This document shows, piece by piece, positions 21,184 through 30,729 of a stretch of DNA of 64,000 nucleotides (position 1 is the stretch's first letter; every line of letters begins with the position of its first letter). Made by a program: the position numbers and the translations under genes. This DNA comes from Emcibacter sp. (GTDB lineage: Bacteria > Pseudomonadota > Alphaproteobacteria > Sphingomonadales > Emcibacteraceae): contig JAJFIQ010000026.1 of assembly GCA_021774785.1 (NCBI GenBank), positions 558,001 to 622,000 on the forward strand. Reading direction: 5' to 3'. The notes beneath the pieces were generated by a model. It saw only the letters and a list, made by a program, of their open reading frames with translations. It ran no database searches and was not told where the DNA came from.

Positions 21184-21259
21184 TAAAAGACGTCATTTGA
21201 GAAGGAATTGCAGTTTCCCAAACAATAAGATATATTTATAATAAATAAAGAGGAAGAGC

Positions 21260-21730
21260 ATGGAAAAAGCAATTTTTGCCGGGGGATGTTTCTGGGGGGT
21301 TCAACTGGACTTTGATCGGGTGGAGGGAATAGCTTTGTCTGTTGTCGGCTATATTGGCGGCCATAAAAATAACCCCACCTATGAAGAAGTCTGTACGGGC
21401 AAGACCAATCATGCGGAGGCCGTTGAGGTAACCTATGATCCTGAGATTGTTACCTTCGATGACCTGCTTGATCTTTTCTGGCAATTCCATAACCCGACCA
21501 CATTGAACCAACAGGGGCCGGATAGCGGCAGTCAATATCGGTCGGCCATATATTATCATTCAGAAGAACAGAAAACCGCAGCGGAAAACTCCCGTGAGGC
21601 GTGTGATGAAACGGCGTTGTGGCCTGACCCCATCGTGACAGAAATCACCAAAGCCGGCCAATTCTGGCCTGCGGAAGACTATCACCAGAAGTATCTGGAA
21701 AAACGGAACATAACCATTTCTTGTCATTAA
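21260..21730 (+). CDS. msrA: Peptide-methionine (S)-S-oxide reductase
   Basis: Repairs methionine S-sulfoxide in proteins. 156 residues, of the compact MsrA type. Catalytic Cys10 lies in GGCFWG, with YIGGH, NPTTLNQQGPDSGSQYRS and EDYHQKYL downstream as expected. Cys155 near the end (ISCH) could be the resolving cysteine. AGAGGAAG provides a strong ribosome binding site. The sensor kinase gene starts 12 nt downstream. Confidence 0.93.
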   Translation: MEKAIFAGGCFWGVQLDFDRVEGIALSVVGYIGGHKNNPTYEEVCTGKTNHAEAVEVTYDPEIVTFDDLLDLFWQFHNPTTLNQQGPDSGSQYRSAIYYHSEEQKTAAENSREACDETALWPDPIVTEITKAGQFWPAEDYHQKYLEKRNITISCH

Positions 21731-21742
21731 TATAGAAGGCCG

Positions 21743-23389
21743 GTGAATCAAATCAGACGACTTATCAAACATATCACCAAGCAACATGTTCAGAAAACAG
21801 GAATGTTTATGGCCTGGAGTGTGTTTGTGATAGTGACTATAATAAGTCTAACAATTTTCATTGAAGATCAGGAAAGAAATAATATTCAGCGCAAAGCCAA
21901 GCTGAATTCTTTACAGGCCCTTACGGTAATTCGGGCGGATATGGAACGGGAACTGAATAAAAGCCTTTTCCAGTTGGGGGCGTTGGTGGCGTATATCTCT
22001 GTGAATCCGGATATTGCCAGTGAGGACTTTAATATTTTCACGCAAAGTCTGTTTCGACAAAAATCTCATATAACCAGTCTGGGTGCTGCACCAGACCTGG
22101 TCATTAAATATGTATATCCCTATGAGGAAAATAAATCCGTTCTGGGTCATGATTATCGCCAGATAGAAGGGCAACGGGAATTGGCTTTTCAGGCCAGAGA
22201 CACTGGTCAAGAGGTTATGGCCGGACCGCTTGTCTCCCTACAAGGAAAATATGTATTGATTGCCCGGGCGCCGGTTTTTCTGGCTGAAGATATGGGTAGT
22301 CAAGCCGAGGGTAGTTTTTGGGGGCTGGTCTCTGTTTTGATTGATGCAAAGGGATTGTTTGAGCAGGTGGGTGTTCAAAATGAAGATTATATTATTTCCA
22401 TGCGCGGCAAGGATGCCAAGGGACAGAGTGGGGAACTTTTTTATGGAAACCCAGACTCCTTTGCGGCCGAAAACACTGTATTGTCAGTTGCCGTTCCCGG
22501 TGGCACATGGCAATTATCGGCACAACCCCGGAAAGCATTAAATATTCTTTCGCGGGAAATAATTACTATTAGAATGGTTGGCTTGTTTTTTAGTCTGGCC
22601 GTATTAACCTTCGCCACCTTCAGGCTAAGACATTTTCGCGAACGGGAAGTGGCGGATAAAAAGCTTTCACGCGCCCTGCTTGAAGCGGAAGGTGCCAATC
22701 GAGCCAAGTCTGAATTTCTGGCCAATATGTCTCATGAGTTGCGCACGCCATTGAATGCTATTATTGGGTTTTCTGATTTGATCACCAGTGTGAGCGAAAA
22801 AACACCACAGAAAGACAAAGTCTGTGAATATGCCGGTGATATAAATCAAAGCGGTCAGCATCTATTGAAAATTATCAATGAAATACTTGATTTGTCCAAG
22901 GTGGAATCCGGTAATTTTACAACCACCATTGAGACTGTTTATATTCAGGATATCGCAGAGAATGTGTTGCGGATGCTGCGCGGGGCTATTGATAAAAGTG
23001 GTCTGAAAGCCATTAACAATATTGCCGATGACCTGCCACCAGTAGAGTCCGACGAACGTATGATAAAGCAGGTGTTTCTCAATCTGTTTAGCAACGCCAT
23101 TAAATTTACGCCAAAAGGTGGCACAATTACCCTGTACGCAGATGTTCAAAAAGACGGCAAGATGAAAATTATTTTGACGGATACCGGGGTTGGCATGACC
23201 GAGAATGAACTGGTGATCGCCCTGCAGGCATTCGGTCAGACAGACAGTTATCTGGTACGTCGCCAACAAGGTACTGGGCTTGGGCTGCCGTTAGTCAAGG
23301 CTTTTGTGGAATTGCTGGACGGGGAGTTTCATATTCAAAGTGAAACCGGTGTTGGAACCGAAATTACTTTAATATTTCCCTTGGCTTAG
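21743..23389 (+). CDS. Membrane sensor histidine kinase with CHASE-like periplasmic domain
   Basis: 548 residues. Two transmembrane segments (about 22-40 and 273-294) enclose a periplasmic region that resembles CHASE domains ([10 protein letters not shown]..., [19 protein letters not shown]). The HisKA domain has phospho-acceptor His331 ([16 protein letters not shown]). The ATPase domain shows an N box [12 protein letters not shown]1 DTGVGM and G2 GTGLGLPL. The start is GTG at 21743, with AGAAGG before it. No response regulator gene lies nearby and no receiver domain is fused, so the partner is encoded elsewhere. Its TAG stop overlaps the tdh stop by 4 nt. Confidence 0.88.
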   Translation: MNQIRRLIKHITKQHVQKTGMFMAWSVFVIVTIISLTIFIEDQERNNIQRKAKLNSLQALTVIRADMERELNKSLFQLGALVAYISVNPDIASEDFNIFTQSLFRQKSHITSLGAAPDLVIKYVYPYEENKSVLGHDYRQIEGQRELAFQARDTGQEVMAGPLVSLQGKYVLIARAPVFLAEDMGSQAEGSFWGLVSVLIDAKGLFEQVGVQNEDYIISMRGKDAKGQSGELFYGNPDSFAAENTVLSVAVPGGTWQLSAQPRKALNILSREIITIRMVGLFFSLAVLTFATFRLRHFREREVADKKLSRALLEAEGANRAKSEFLANMSHELRTPLNAIIGFSDLITSVSEKTPQKDKVCEYAGDINQSGQHLLKIINEILDLSKVESGNFTTTIETVYIQDIAENVLRMLRGAIDKSGLKAINNIADDLPPVESDERMIKQVFLNLFSNAIKFTPKGGTITLYADVQKDGKMKIILTDTGVGMTENELVIALQAFGQTDSYLVRRQQGTGLGLPLVKAFVELLDGEFHIQSETGVGTEITLIFPLA

Positions 23390-24429
23390 ACCCAGTCCAG
23401 AATAACTTTTCCCGACTGGCCGGATCGCATGATGTCAAAGCCCTGTTGGAAATCATCAACATTAAAAGAATGAGTCAGGATCGGACTGATGTCTAGCCCG
23501 CCTTCCAGAAGCGCGATCATCTTATACCATGTTTCAAACATCTTGCGGCCATAGATGCCGTGAATTTCCAATCCTTTGAAAATAACCTGCGTCCAGTCGA
23601 TGCCTGTGCCTTCGGGCAGGATTCCAAGCAAGGCAATCTTGCCACCATGATTGATGGTATCAAGCATATCCCCAAAGGCAGCGGCAACACCGGACATTTC
23701 TAACCCCACGTCAAACCCTTCGGTCATATGAAGATCATCCATGACAACAGTCAAAGATTTACGGGTTACATTAACGGCCCTTGTGGCGCCCATTTGTTTG
23801 GCAATGCCAAGGCGGTAATCATTGACATCGGTAATTACAATATTGCGGGCCCCCACATGACGGGCGATGGCAACCGCCATAATGCCGATAGGTCCGGCAC
23901 CGGTGATCAGCACATCTTCCCCCACCAGATCAAATTCAAGAACGGTATGGGCCGCATTACCCAGCGGATCGAGTATTGCCCCCATATCATCACTGATCCC
24001 ACTGGGAAGCGGGCAGATATTAACTGCGGGAATGGCGACATATTCGGCAAAACTGCCGGACCTGTTGACACCAACACCAGAAGTATTGCGACATAAATGT
24101 CTTTTACCCGCTCGACAGTTGCGGCAATGACCACAGGTAATATGACCCTCGGCAGAGACCCGCTGGTCAAGTTTCAGACCACGAACTTCAGAACCCATTT
24201 CCACAATCTCGCCGGAAAATTCATGACCGACGGCCATGGGGCTAGGGACGGTTATGGGGATGGTGCTGCGCGCCCAGTCATCCCAGTTATAAATATGAAT
24301 ATCCGTACCGCAAATGGCGGATTTTTTAACTTTTATCAGAACATCATTAGGGCCGATTTCAGGGGTGGGAATATCTTCGAGCCAGATGCCCTCTTCATCT
24401 TTTGATTTTACCAGTGCTTTCATTTTCAT
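23386..24429 (-). CDS. tdh: L-threonine 3-dehydrogenase
   Basis: Oxidises threonine to 2-amino-3-ketobutyrate with NAD+, the substrate of Kbl. 347 residues. Medium-chain zinc dehydrogenase: catalytic zinc site Cys40 (AICGTD) and His69-Glu70 (GHEF), the structural zinc cysteines 99, 102, 105 and 113, and Rossmann motif GAGPIG. The segment IHIYNWDDW is characteristic of Tdh. The ATG overlaps the kbl stop (ATGA), giving translational coupling in a kbl-tdh operon. Confidence 0.95.
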   Translation of the reverse strand: MKMKALVKSKDEEGIWLEDIPTPEIGPNDVLIKVKKSAICGTDIHIYNWDDWARSTIPITVPSPMAVGHEFSGEIVEMGSEVRGLKLDQRVSAEGHITCGHCRNCRAGKRHLCRNTSGVGVNRSGSFAEYVAIPAVNICPLPSGISDDMGAILDPLGNAAHTVLEFDLVGEDVLITGAGPIGIMAVAIARHVGARNIVITDVNDYRLGIAKQMGATRAVNVTRKSLTVVMDDLHMTEGFDVGLEMSGVAAAFGDMLDTINHGGKIALLGILPEGTGIDWTQVIFKGLEIHGIYGRKMFETWYKMIALLEGGLDISPILTHSFNVDDFQQGFDIMRSGQSGKVILDWV

Positions 24430-25619
24430 ATCACCTCAAGTTCCTGACCGATGTGGATGAAGGCCTCAATAGCCTTGTCAAGCTGTGCACGGGTATGGGC
24501 TGCTGACATCTGGGTACGGATGCGGGCCGCGCCCTTTGGCACAACGGGGAAGGAGAAACCCACCACAAAAATACCTTGTCCGAGCAAACGGTCAGCCATA
24601 TTAGCAGCGAGTTTGGCATCCCCCAGCATCACCGGAATGATCGGATGATCCTTACCGGCAAGACAAAATCCGGCCTGTGTCATGCGCTCACGGAAATACT
24701 GGCTGTTGTCGCGCAGTTTTTGACGCAAATCACTACTTTCGGTCAACATATCCAAAACCTTGCAGGTCGTGGCTGCAATGACCGGGGCCAGCGTATTGGA
24801 AAAAAGATAGGGCCGGGAACGGTTGCGAAGCCAGTCAACGACCTGATGAGAGGTCGCCGTATAGCCCCCCGATGCACCGCCCAACGCCTTACCCAGGGTA
24901 CCAGTTAAAATATCAATGCGGTCACTAACGCCAAAATGCTCTGGCGTTCCGGCACCAGTTTCGCCCATGAAACCCACAGCATGACTGTCATCAACCATGA
25001 CTAGGGCATCATATTTATCAGCAAGGTCGCAAATGGCGGGCAGGTTGGCCAGAATACCATCCATGGAAAAGACCCCGTCCGTGGCAATCAGGCGGAAACG
25101 GCATTCCTGAGCTTCCTGAAGACATTTTTCCAGTTCAGCCATATCGTTATTGGCATAGCGGAACCGCTTGGGTTTGGACAGGCGAATGCCGTCAATGATA
25201 CTGGCATGATTGAGGGCATCGGAAATGATGGCATCTTCCGGTCCGAGCAGGGTTTCAAACAGCCCCGTATTGGCATCAAAGCAACTGGGATAAAGAATCA
25301 CTTCTTCCTGACTTAGAAAATTCGCCAGACGCTTCTCCAGTTGCTTGTGAATATCCTGCGTACCGCAAATAAAGCGAACCGATGACATGCCGTAACCATA
25401 GTGATCAAGGGCATCTTTGGCCGTATCCACCAAGGTCTGATCATTGGACAGGCCCAGATAATTATTGGCGCAGAAGTTGATGTAAGGCTTATCGCCGCCC
25501 GTGGCAACCGTAACCTCAGCCTGTTGAGGACTGGTGATTGTCCGTTCAGATTTATACAGGCCCTGATCCTTCAGTTCCTGTAATTGTTCTTTTAAATAGA
25601 AGTTATATTTATCGGTCAT
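24426..25619 (-). CDS. kbl: Glycine C-acetyltransferase (2-amino-3-ketobutyrate CoA ligase)
   Basis: PLP enzyme that cleaves 2-amino-3-ketobutyrate with CoA to glycine and acetyl-CoA. 397 residues. The PLP lysine is Lys244 in GTLGKALGG, the same number as in E. coli Kbl, with [10 protein letters not shown] before it. First gene of kbl-tdh. A perfect 10-bp inverted repeat lies 22-53 nt before the ATG. The XRE-cupin regulator gene lies upstream on the same strand, 73 nt away. Confidence 0.95.
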   Translation of the reverse strand: MTDKYNFYLKEQLQELKDQGLYKSERTITSPQQAEVTVATGGDKPYINFCANNYLGLSNDQTLVDTAKDALDHYGYGMSSVRFICGTQDIHKQLEKRLANFLSQEEVILYPSCFDANTGLFETLLGPEDAIISDALNHASIIDGIRLSKPKRFRYANNDMAELEKCLQEAQECRFRLIATDGVFSMDGILANLPAICDLADKYDALVMVDDSHAVGFMGETGAGTPEHFGVSDRIDILTGTLGKALGGASGGYTATSHQVVDWLRNRSRPYLFSNTLAPVIAATTCKVLDMLTESSDLRQKLRDNSQYFRERMTQAGFCLAGKDHPIIPVMLGDAKLAANMADRLLGQGIFVVGFSFPVVPKGAARIRTQMSAAHTRAQLDKAIEAFIHIGQELEVI

Positions 25620-25640
25620 ATATTTGGCTTTCTATGAATT

Positions 25641-25672
25641 CCGTTATATTGGAACATAGTTTAATATAACGG
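25641..25672 (-). promoter_or_regulatory. Perfect inverted repeat before kbl (candidate operator)
   Basis: CCGTTATATT (25641-25650) and AATATAACGG (25663-25672) are perfect 10-bp arms around a 12-bp spacer. The repeat lies between the XRE-cupin gene and kbl, where a regulator of kbl-tdh would bind. Similar TATATTGAA elements recur before the regulator gene (26291-26323). Confidence 0.6.
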
Positions 25673-25692
25673 TCAAATAAATAAATATTTTA

Positions 25693-26280
25693 TTATACTG
25701 GATAAATAACAACCATCAGCGCCCGGGCGGTCTTATCGCTATTATTTTCGATATAATGGGGGATATCCGCATCATAGCGGGCTGTGTCTCCTGCCGTCAG
25801 AATAATTTCTTCCAGGCCATTTCTGATGGATAGCTCCCCCGCAAGCAGGGTAAGATGTTCCTTGGTCCCTTCCGCATGGCCTTTTGATTCGAGCAATCCG
25901 CCGGTCGTCATGACCATATCGTACCATTCTGTTTTGGTGACAAGATCAATGGGGCTGAGTATTTTCAGCGTGCATCGGCCATCAGCGCTTTGTATTTCTG
26001 GTATCTGGTGGGTTTTGACAAGGTCAATCTTAGGCGTTTCATTACCCGTGTCCTGCGTGCTGTTCAACAGGTCAGAAATATCAATTTTCAGAGATTTTGT
26101 CAGGTTCCAGAGGATAGCCAATGTGGGATTGGTGCGTCCCCGTTCAATCTGAGAAAGCATGGACTTGGAAACACTGGACATGGCGGCCAACTGTTCCAGC
26201 GTCAGCTTTTTTTCTGTCCGCAGCAGCTTGATTTTCCGACCAACGTCTGGCGGTGAATTCTTTCTTGGTACCTTGGGCAT
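25693..26280 (-). CDS. XRE-type regulator with C-terminal cupin domain
   Basis: 195 residues. The helix-turn-helix covers about residues 10-70 (LTLEQLAAMSSVSKSMLSQI, ERGRTNPTLAILWNLTKSL). The second half is a cupin fold (EHLTLLAGELSI, GDTARYDADIPHYIENN) expected to bind a small ligand. This HTH-cupin pairing is common in regulators of amino acid and polyamine catabolism. Position upstream of kbl-tdh and divergent from a DASS transporter makes control of one or both likely. The effector is unknown; threonine or glycine is only a guess. Confidence 0.85.
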   Translation of the reverse strand: MPKVPRKNSPPDVGRKIKLLRTEKKLTLEQLAAMSSVSKSMLSQIERGRTNPTLAILWNLTKSLKIDISDLLNSTQDTGNETPKIDLVKTHQIPEIQSADGRCTLKILSPIDLVTKTEWYDMVMTTGGLLESKGHAEGTKEHLTLLAGELSIRNGLEEIILTAGDTARYDADIPHYIENNSDKTARALMVVIYPV

Positions 26281-26290
26281 ATCAAATCTT

Positions 26291-26374
26291 TATATTTTGA
26301 ATTAAATTCCAGTATATTGAATTTTTCGTTAAATGAAATGGAAAATTGACATTATCCACCGGGAATCTAATATC
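26291..26374. promoter_or_regulatory. Promoter and repeated elements between the XRE-cupin gene and the DASS transporter
   Basis: TATATTTTGAATT (26291-26303) and TATATTGAATT (26313-26323) are near-direct repeats resembling the arms of the kbl inverted repeat. TTGACA (26346-26351), 16 nt, then TAATAT (26368-26373) is a promoter-like pair facing the transporter gene. Shared operator use by the XRE-cupin protein is inferred. Confidence 0.45.
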
Positions 26375-26420
26375 CATTTCAAAAGGGAACGTAGATTATG
26401 AGTCAAATGGAGAGACAGTA

Positions 26421-27860
26421 ATGGGCAAGGCGCGTAATATGGGCCTGATTATTGGTCTGTTATTTTTCATGATACCGCTGGTCATACCAACACCGGAAGG
26501 TATGAGTGACCCGGCTTGGAAAACGGCGGGAATTGCCCTGTTACTGGCCTCATGGTGGGCGACAGAGGTTTTGCCAATTCCAATCACGTCCCTGCTGCCG
26601 ATGCTGTTATTTCCGGCCCTTGGCATTATGACCATGGGTGAAAGCACCGCCCCTTTTGCCCGGCCGACTATTTTTTTATTGCTGGGTGGCTTTATCATTG
26701 CCACGGCATTGGCGCGGTGGAACTTGCACCGGCGGTTGGCGCTGAATATTCTGGTGCGGGTGGGGGATAATCCGGCCGCGATTGTTGGTGGATTCATGGC
26801 GGCAACGGCGATCATGTCCATGTGGATCAGCAATACCGCCAGCACCATTATGATGATTCCCATTGCCCTGTCACTGGCGGGGGAAATTGTAAAAGACCGC
26901 AACATCCGCCATCAGGGCTTTATCCTGTGCTTGATTTTGGGTATTGCCTATTCCGCCAGTATCGGCGGTCTTGGCACCCCCATCGGCACGCCACCCAACT
27001 TGTTTGTGGTCAGTTTCATGAAGGAAACCTACGGCATAGAAATCAGCTTTTTCACATGGATGTTGTTCGGTATTCCTACCGTGATTGTCATGGTTCCTAT
27101 TGCATGGTACGTGCTGACCAAATGGGCTTATCCCTTTAATTTGTCCGATGCCCCGGTGGCTCAGGCAATATTGCAACAGAAACTGGCAGACATGGGACCA
27201 ATGAGAATTCCTGAAAAGCGGGTGGCAATGGTTTTTCTGACCGTGGCACTTTTCTGGATATTTCGGGTGCCGGTACAGCAAAACCTGCATGTCATGATGT
27301 GGTTGAATGATGCCATGATTGCCGTCGGTGGGGCTTGTATTCTATTCATGATTCCGTCCGGCTGCGCTACAGAAAAAGGTACAGCCTTGCTGGATTGGGA
27401 CAGTGCCAGTCAAATTCCCTGGGGTGTGCTGCTGCTGTTCGGTGGCGGGCTTAGTCTGGCGTCTGCGGTAAAGACATCCGGTCTTGCCATTTGGCTGGGC
27501 ACGGCCTTGTCTACCCTTGCTACGATGCCGCTTATTATGATGATCCTGTGTCTGGTGGCGATGGTTATATTCCTGACCGAACTTACCAGCAATACGGCGA
27601 CGGTGGCGACTCTGCTTCCGGTGCTTGGGGCCTTGGCGGTGACCACTGGAATTGACCCGATGATGTTATTTGCGCCGGTGGCTTTGGCGGGAAGCTGTGC
27701 CTTCATGCTGCCGGTGGCAACCGCTCCCAATGCGGTGATCTATTCCACGGGCGAAGTGACCATTCCCCAGATGGCCAATGCGGGTTTCAGGCTTAATCTG
27801 GTAGCCATCATAGCCGTGACCAGTCTCTCTTATGCTTTGGTTCCGGTTATTTTTGGCTAA
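26421..27860 (+). CDS. DASS/SLC13-family sodium:dicarboxylate (anion) symporter
   Basis: 479 residues from the ATG at 26421, which follows GGAGAG. A longer in-frame TTG start at 26346 would begin inside the -35 box, so it is unlikely. About 11 membrane segments. Both SNT motifs that bind sodium and carboxylate are present (WISNTAST and LTSNTATV), with GLGTPIGTPPN between them, all diagnostic for DASS carriers. Substrates in the family are succinate, malate, citrate or sulfate; none can be singled out. Its stop overlaps that of the RDD gene by 4 nt. Confidence 0.9.
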   Translation: MGKARNMGLIIGLLFFMIPLVIPTPEGMSDPAWKTAGIALLLASWWATEVLPIPITSLLPMLLFPALGIMTMGESTAPFARPTIFLLLGGFIIATALARWNLHRRLALNILVRVGDNPAAIVGGFMAATAIMSMWISNTASTIMMIPIALSLAGEIVKDRNIRHQGFILCLILGIAYSASIGGLGTPIGTPPNLFVVSFMKETYGIEISFFTWMLFGIPTVIVMVPIAWYVLTKWAYPFNLSDAPVAQAILQQKLADMGPMRIPEKRVAMVFLTVALFWIFRVPVQQNLHVMMWLNDAMIAVGGACILFMIPSGCATEKGTALLDWDSASQIPWGVLLLFGGGLSLASAVKTSGLAIWLGTALSTLATMPLIMMILCLVAMVIFLTELTSNTATVATLLPVLGALAVTTGIDPMMLFAPVALAGSCAFMLPVATAPNAVIYSTGEVTIPQMANAGFRLNLVAIIAVTSLSYALVPVIFG

Positions 27861-28468
27861 TTTTTGGCATATTTTATGTGTACAGGGCTAGTGTTGGTTT
27901 TTTTATCACACAATATTTCACCTTTTAATTGATCTATTGTCCTTGAAGGCATGATGAGTACAGTTAGAAATGACCATCCATATCGTTTCATACTTCTATG
28001 TAACGTCCAGTTTCCGCCGTTATTTGAGGTTTGGTATCCAAAGATATATTGCCCAATGGTGGGACAATTTAACTGAAGGTGCTTATGGTAATGATAAAAA
28101 TATAACGTAATAAGAAATAGTAGCTTTAGATATTTCATGTAACCATCAATAATTATAGGAGAGCCTTGGTAATTCTGCCATTGAAATACTTCTGTAAATA
28201 AATATTCAGAAAGGAGTAGCATAAAAAAGAATACTGCTGCTAAAGCATGGAAAATAACTACTAAATCAAAGTATCGTGCTCCGATTCGTCTAAAAAAACC
28301 GATTGGTTTTCTCTTATCTTTAATGGTTTCTTTTCGAGGTGAAAAAATAATCCATATAATAAAAGTGAGGGCGAAAAGTATATCATAAAGATCAAGCTTG
28401 ATTAATTGGCGCGTGTTGATTGCAAAGATAAATATAATTGAAATGATAAAAGTTAATAAGCGCTTCAT
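27857..28468 (-). CDS. RDD-like membrane protein, AT-rich
   Basis: 203 residues with an N-terminal hydrophobic pair (about 1-42) and two more segments near 65-90 and 112-130. RRIGARYFDLVV and CPTIGQYIFGYQ resemble the Arg-Asp and glycine motifs of RDD-family proteins, although the match is loose. Base composition is clearly more AT-rich than its neighbours, and codons favour A and T, which suggests acquisition or weak selection. It is convergent with the DASS gene (CTAA stop overlap). Function unknown. Confidence 0.6.
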   Translation of the reverse strand: MKRLLTFIISIIFIFAINTRQLIKLDLYDILFALTFIIWIIFSPRKETIKDKRKPIGFFRRIGARYFDLVVIFHALAAVFFFMLLLSEYLFTEVFQWQNYQGSPIIIDGYMKYLKLLFLITLYFYHYHKHLQLNCPTIGQYIFGYQTSNNGGNWTLHRSMKRYGWSFLTVLIMPSRTIDQLKGEILCDKKTNTSPVHIKYAKN

Positions 28469-28624
28469 ATTCGCCCCCTTAATAAATACTACATCATAAC
28501 CACTATATTATTGTAATTTAAATTTTTTACTATGCCTCTTATAAAAACCTTTAAGAAGCTGGCAACCTATATATCCAGTGATTTTTTTGTGGACTTTTCT
28601 TCAGATCGGCCCATATAAGTCAGT

Positions 28625-29467
28625 ATGACTATAGACAACAATGACCCTCTGCGTTCCTTTCGCAAGATGCACGGGCTGGGTAATGATTTTGTGATATTTG
28701 ATGGCAGGGCAGATCAGCTTGATCTGACCGAAGATCGTGCACGTCATATTGCCAACCGCAAGTGCGGCGTTGGTTGTGATCAGATTATAACGCTTTTGCC
28801 AAGCATAAAGGCTGATGTTTTCATGCGTATTCAGAATGCAGACGGTAGCGAAGTCGGTGCCTGTGGCAATGCCACCCGTTGTGTCGGCGATATTCTGATA
28901 CAGGAAACCGGAAGCTATAATGTCACCATTGAAACAACGGCTGGATTGCTTTCCGCCCGTCGCGATGGCGATCTGATCCGGGTTGATATGGGTGCCCCTT
29001 TACGGGACTGGCAGCAAATACCCTTATCCGGGAATATGGATACAGATCATGTGAATTTAACCATTGGACCGTTGTCTGATCCGGTGGCGGTCAATATGGG
29101 CAACCCTCATGTAGTATTTTTTGTCGCTCATGTTGATGATATTCCCTTGGCGGAACTGGGGCCGCAGGTTGAAAATCATGCCTTGTTTCCCGAACGGGTG
29201 AATGTGAGCATCATTGAAGACTGCGGCAATGGACATTTGCGTCAGCGGGTATGGGAGCGCGGCGCGGGAGTTACCGATGCCTGTGGTTCCGGTGCCTGTG
29301 CCGCCGTTGTGGCCGCCACAGTGCGCGGCCTTGTGGACCGCAAAGCCACCATTGAACTTGATGGCGGTATTCTACATATGCTTTGGGATGGGGATAATCA
29401 TGTGCAGATGACGGGGGCTGTGACCTATGTCTATGAGGGTGCAATCAATCTGGACCAGACCCCATGA
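28625..29467 (+). CDS. dapF: Diaminopimelate epimerase
   Basis: Converts LL- to meso-diaminopimelate for lysine and peptidoglycan synthesis. 280 residues. The two catalytic cysteines are Cys80 (GACGNATRC) and Cys220 (TDACGSGAC). The N-terminal KMHGLGNDFV is the family signature. No strong ribosome binding site is seen before ATG 28625. It is the first gene of a tightly packed operon dapF-mtaB-ftsY-ispZ; its stop overlaps the mtaB ATG (ATGA). Confidence 0.96.
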   Translation: MTIDNNDPLRSFRKMHGLGNDFVIFDGRADQLDLTEDRARHIANRKCGVGCDQIITLLPSIKADVFMRIQNADGSEVGACGNATRCVGDILIQETGSYNVTIETTAGLLSARRDGDLIRVDMGAPLRDWQQIPLSGNMDTDHVNLTIGPLSDPVAVNMGNPHVVFFVAHVDDIPLAELGPQVENHALFPERVNVSIIEDCGNGHLRQRVWERGAGVTDACGSGACAAVVAATVRGLVDRKATIELDGGILHMLWDGDNHVQMTGAVTYVYEGAINLDQTP

Positions 29468-30729
29468 AGAACAAGCCCCAAGTCGTCACCTTTGGCTGCC
29501 GACTTAATACTTACGAATCAGAAGTGATGAAGAATCACGCGGAACAGGCCGGATTGCTTGATACGGTGATTTTCAACACCTGTGCCGTCACCGCAGAGGC
29601 CACTCGTCAGGCCCGCCAGTCCATCCGGCGTATGCGAAAAGATAACCCGGACGTAAAGATTATCGTCACCGGTTGTGCGGCTCAGATCAATCCGAAAGAA
29701 TTCAGTGCCATGGATGAGGTCGATCAGGTGTTGGGCAATGAGGAAAAACTGCAGGCTGAAAGCTATTTCGGACAGGAGAGTACGGAAAAACTTCTGGTCA
29801 ATGACATTATGGCGGTTAAAGAAACCGCGAACCATTTGATTGAGGGCTATGAGGAACGTACCCGCGCCTTTGTTCAGGTTCAAAACGGCTGTGACCACCG
29901 CTGCACCTTCTGTATTATCCCTTACGGTCGTGGCAACAGCCGGTCCGTACCCATGGGCGAGGTCATCTCCCAGGTGCAGAAGCTGGTGGAAAACGGATAT
30001 CAGGAAGTGATTATCACCGGCGTGGACATAACATCATACGGCCCCGACCTGCCCGGCAACCCTACTCTCGGCACGCTGTGTCAGAAGATATTAAAACTGG
30101 TGCCGGACTTGCAGAGATTACGATTAAGTTCCATCGATTCCATTGAAATTGATGAGGCTCTGTTTCAGGTCATCACCGAAGAAAAGCGAATGATGCCCCA
30201 TCTTCATCTTAGCCTTCAGGCGGGTGATAATATGGTGCTCAAACGCATGAAACGACGTCATTCCCGCGAAGACAGTATTGAATTCTGCAGACGGGTTCGT
30301 GCCGCGCGGCCCGATGTGGTCTTTGGTGCCGATATCATTGCGGGCTTCCCCACCGAAAGTGAGGACATGTTCCAGAACAGCCTGAGGCTGGTTGAGGAAT
30401 GTGATCTAACCTATCTTCATGTCTTTCCTTATAGTGCGCGGGAAGGAACGCCCGCAGCCAAGATGCCCGCAGTAGCGGGTAATATCCGTAAAGAACGGGC
30501 GGCGCGGCTGCGTAGCGTGGGGAATGCGCAGTTTGACCGCTATATGTCAGCGCAGATGGGAAGCATAGTTTCTATTCTGGTGGAAAAAGAACAGGGTAAA
30601 TCCGTTATCGGTCATACGGAACATTTTGCACCGGCAAAGATTTTAGCGGATTTAAAGCCGGGTTTTGTTGCTAATGCGCGGGTAACAGGCTATGAAAATG
30701 GCATACTTATCACGGAACTTGTTGATTAA
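29464..30729 (+). CDS. mtaB: tRNA (N6-threonylcarbamoyladenosine-37 C2) methylthiotransferase
   Basis: Radical-SAM enzyme converting t6A37 to ms2t6A in tRNA. 421 residues. The N-terminal MTTase domain carries cluster cysteines in TFGCRLN, NTCAVT and TGCAAQ. The radical-SAM CxxxCxxC motif is CDHRCTFC. A C-terminal TRAM-like region follows. Position between dapF and ftsY is the usual alphaproteobacterial arrangement and supports MtaB over MiaB. Start and stop overlap both neighbours by 4 and 1 nt. Confidence 0.93.
   Translation: MKNKPQVVTFGCRLNTYESEVMKNHAEQAGLLDTVIFNTCAVTAEATRQARQSIRRMRKDNPDVKIIVTGCAAQINPKEFSAMDEVDQVLGNEEKLQAESYFGQESTEKLLVNDIMAVKETANHLIEGYEERTRAFVQVQNGCDHRCTFCIIPYGRGNSRSVPMGEVISQVQKLVENGYQEVIITGVDITSYGPDLPGNPTLGTLCQKILKLVPDLQRLRLSSIDSIEIDEALFQVITEEKRMMPHLHLSLQAGDNMVLKRMKRRHSREDSIEFCRRVRAARPDVVFGADIIAGFPTESEDMFQNSLRLVEECDLTYLHVFPYSAREGTPAAKMPAVAGNIRKERAARLRSVGNAQFDRYMSAQMGSIVSILVEKEQGKSVIGHTEHFAPAKILADLKPGFVANARVTGYENGILITELVD

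Noticed and set aside
26346-26420. N-terminal extension of the DASS transporter from a TTG codon
   Set aside because: The TTG is part of a TTGACA -35 box and the ATG at 26421 has a good ribosome binding site.
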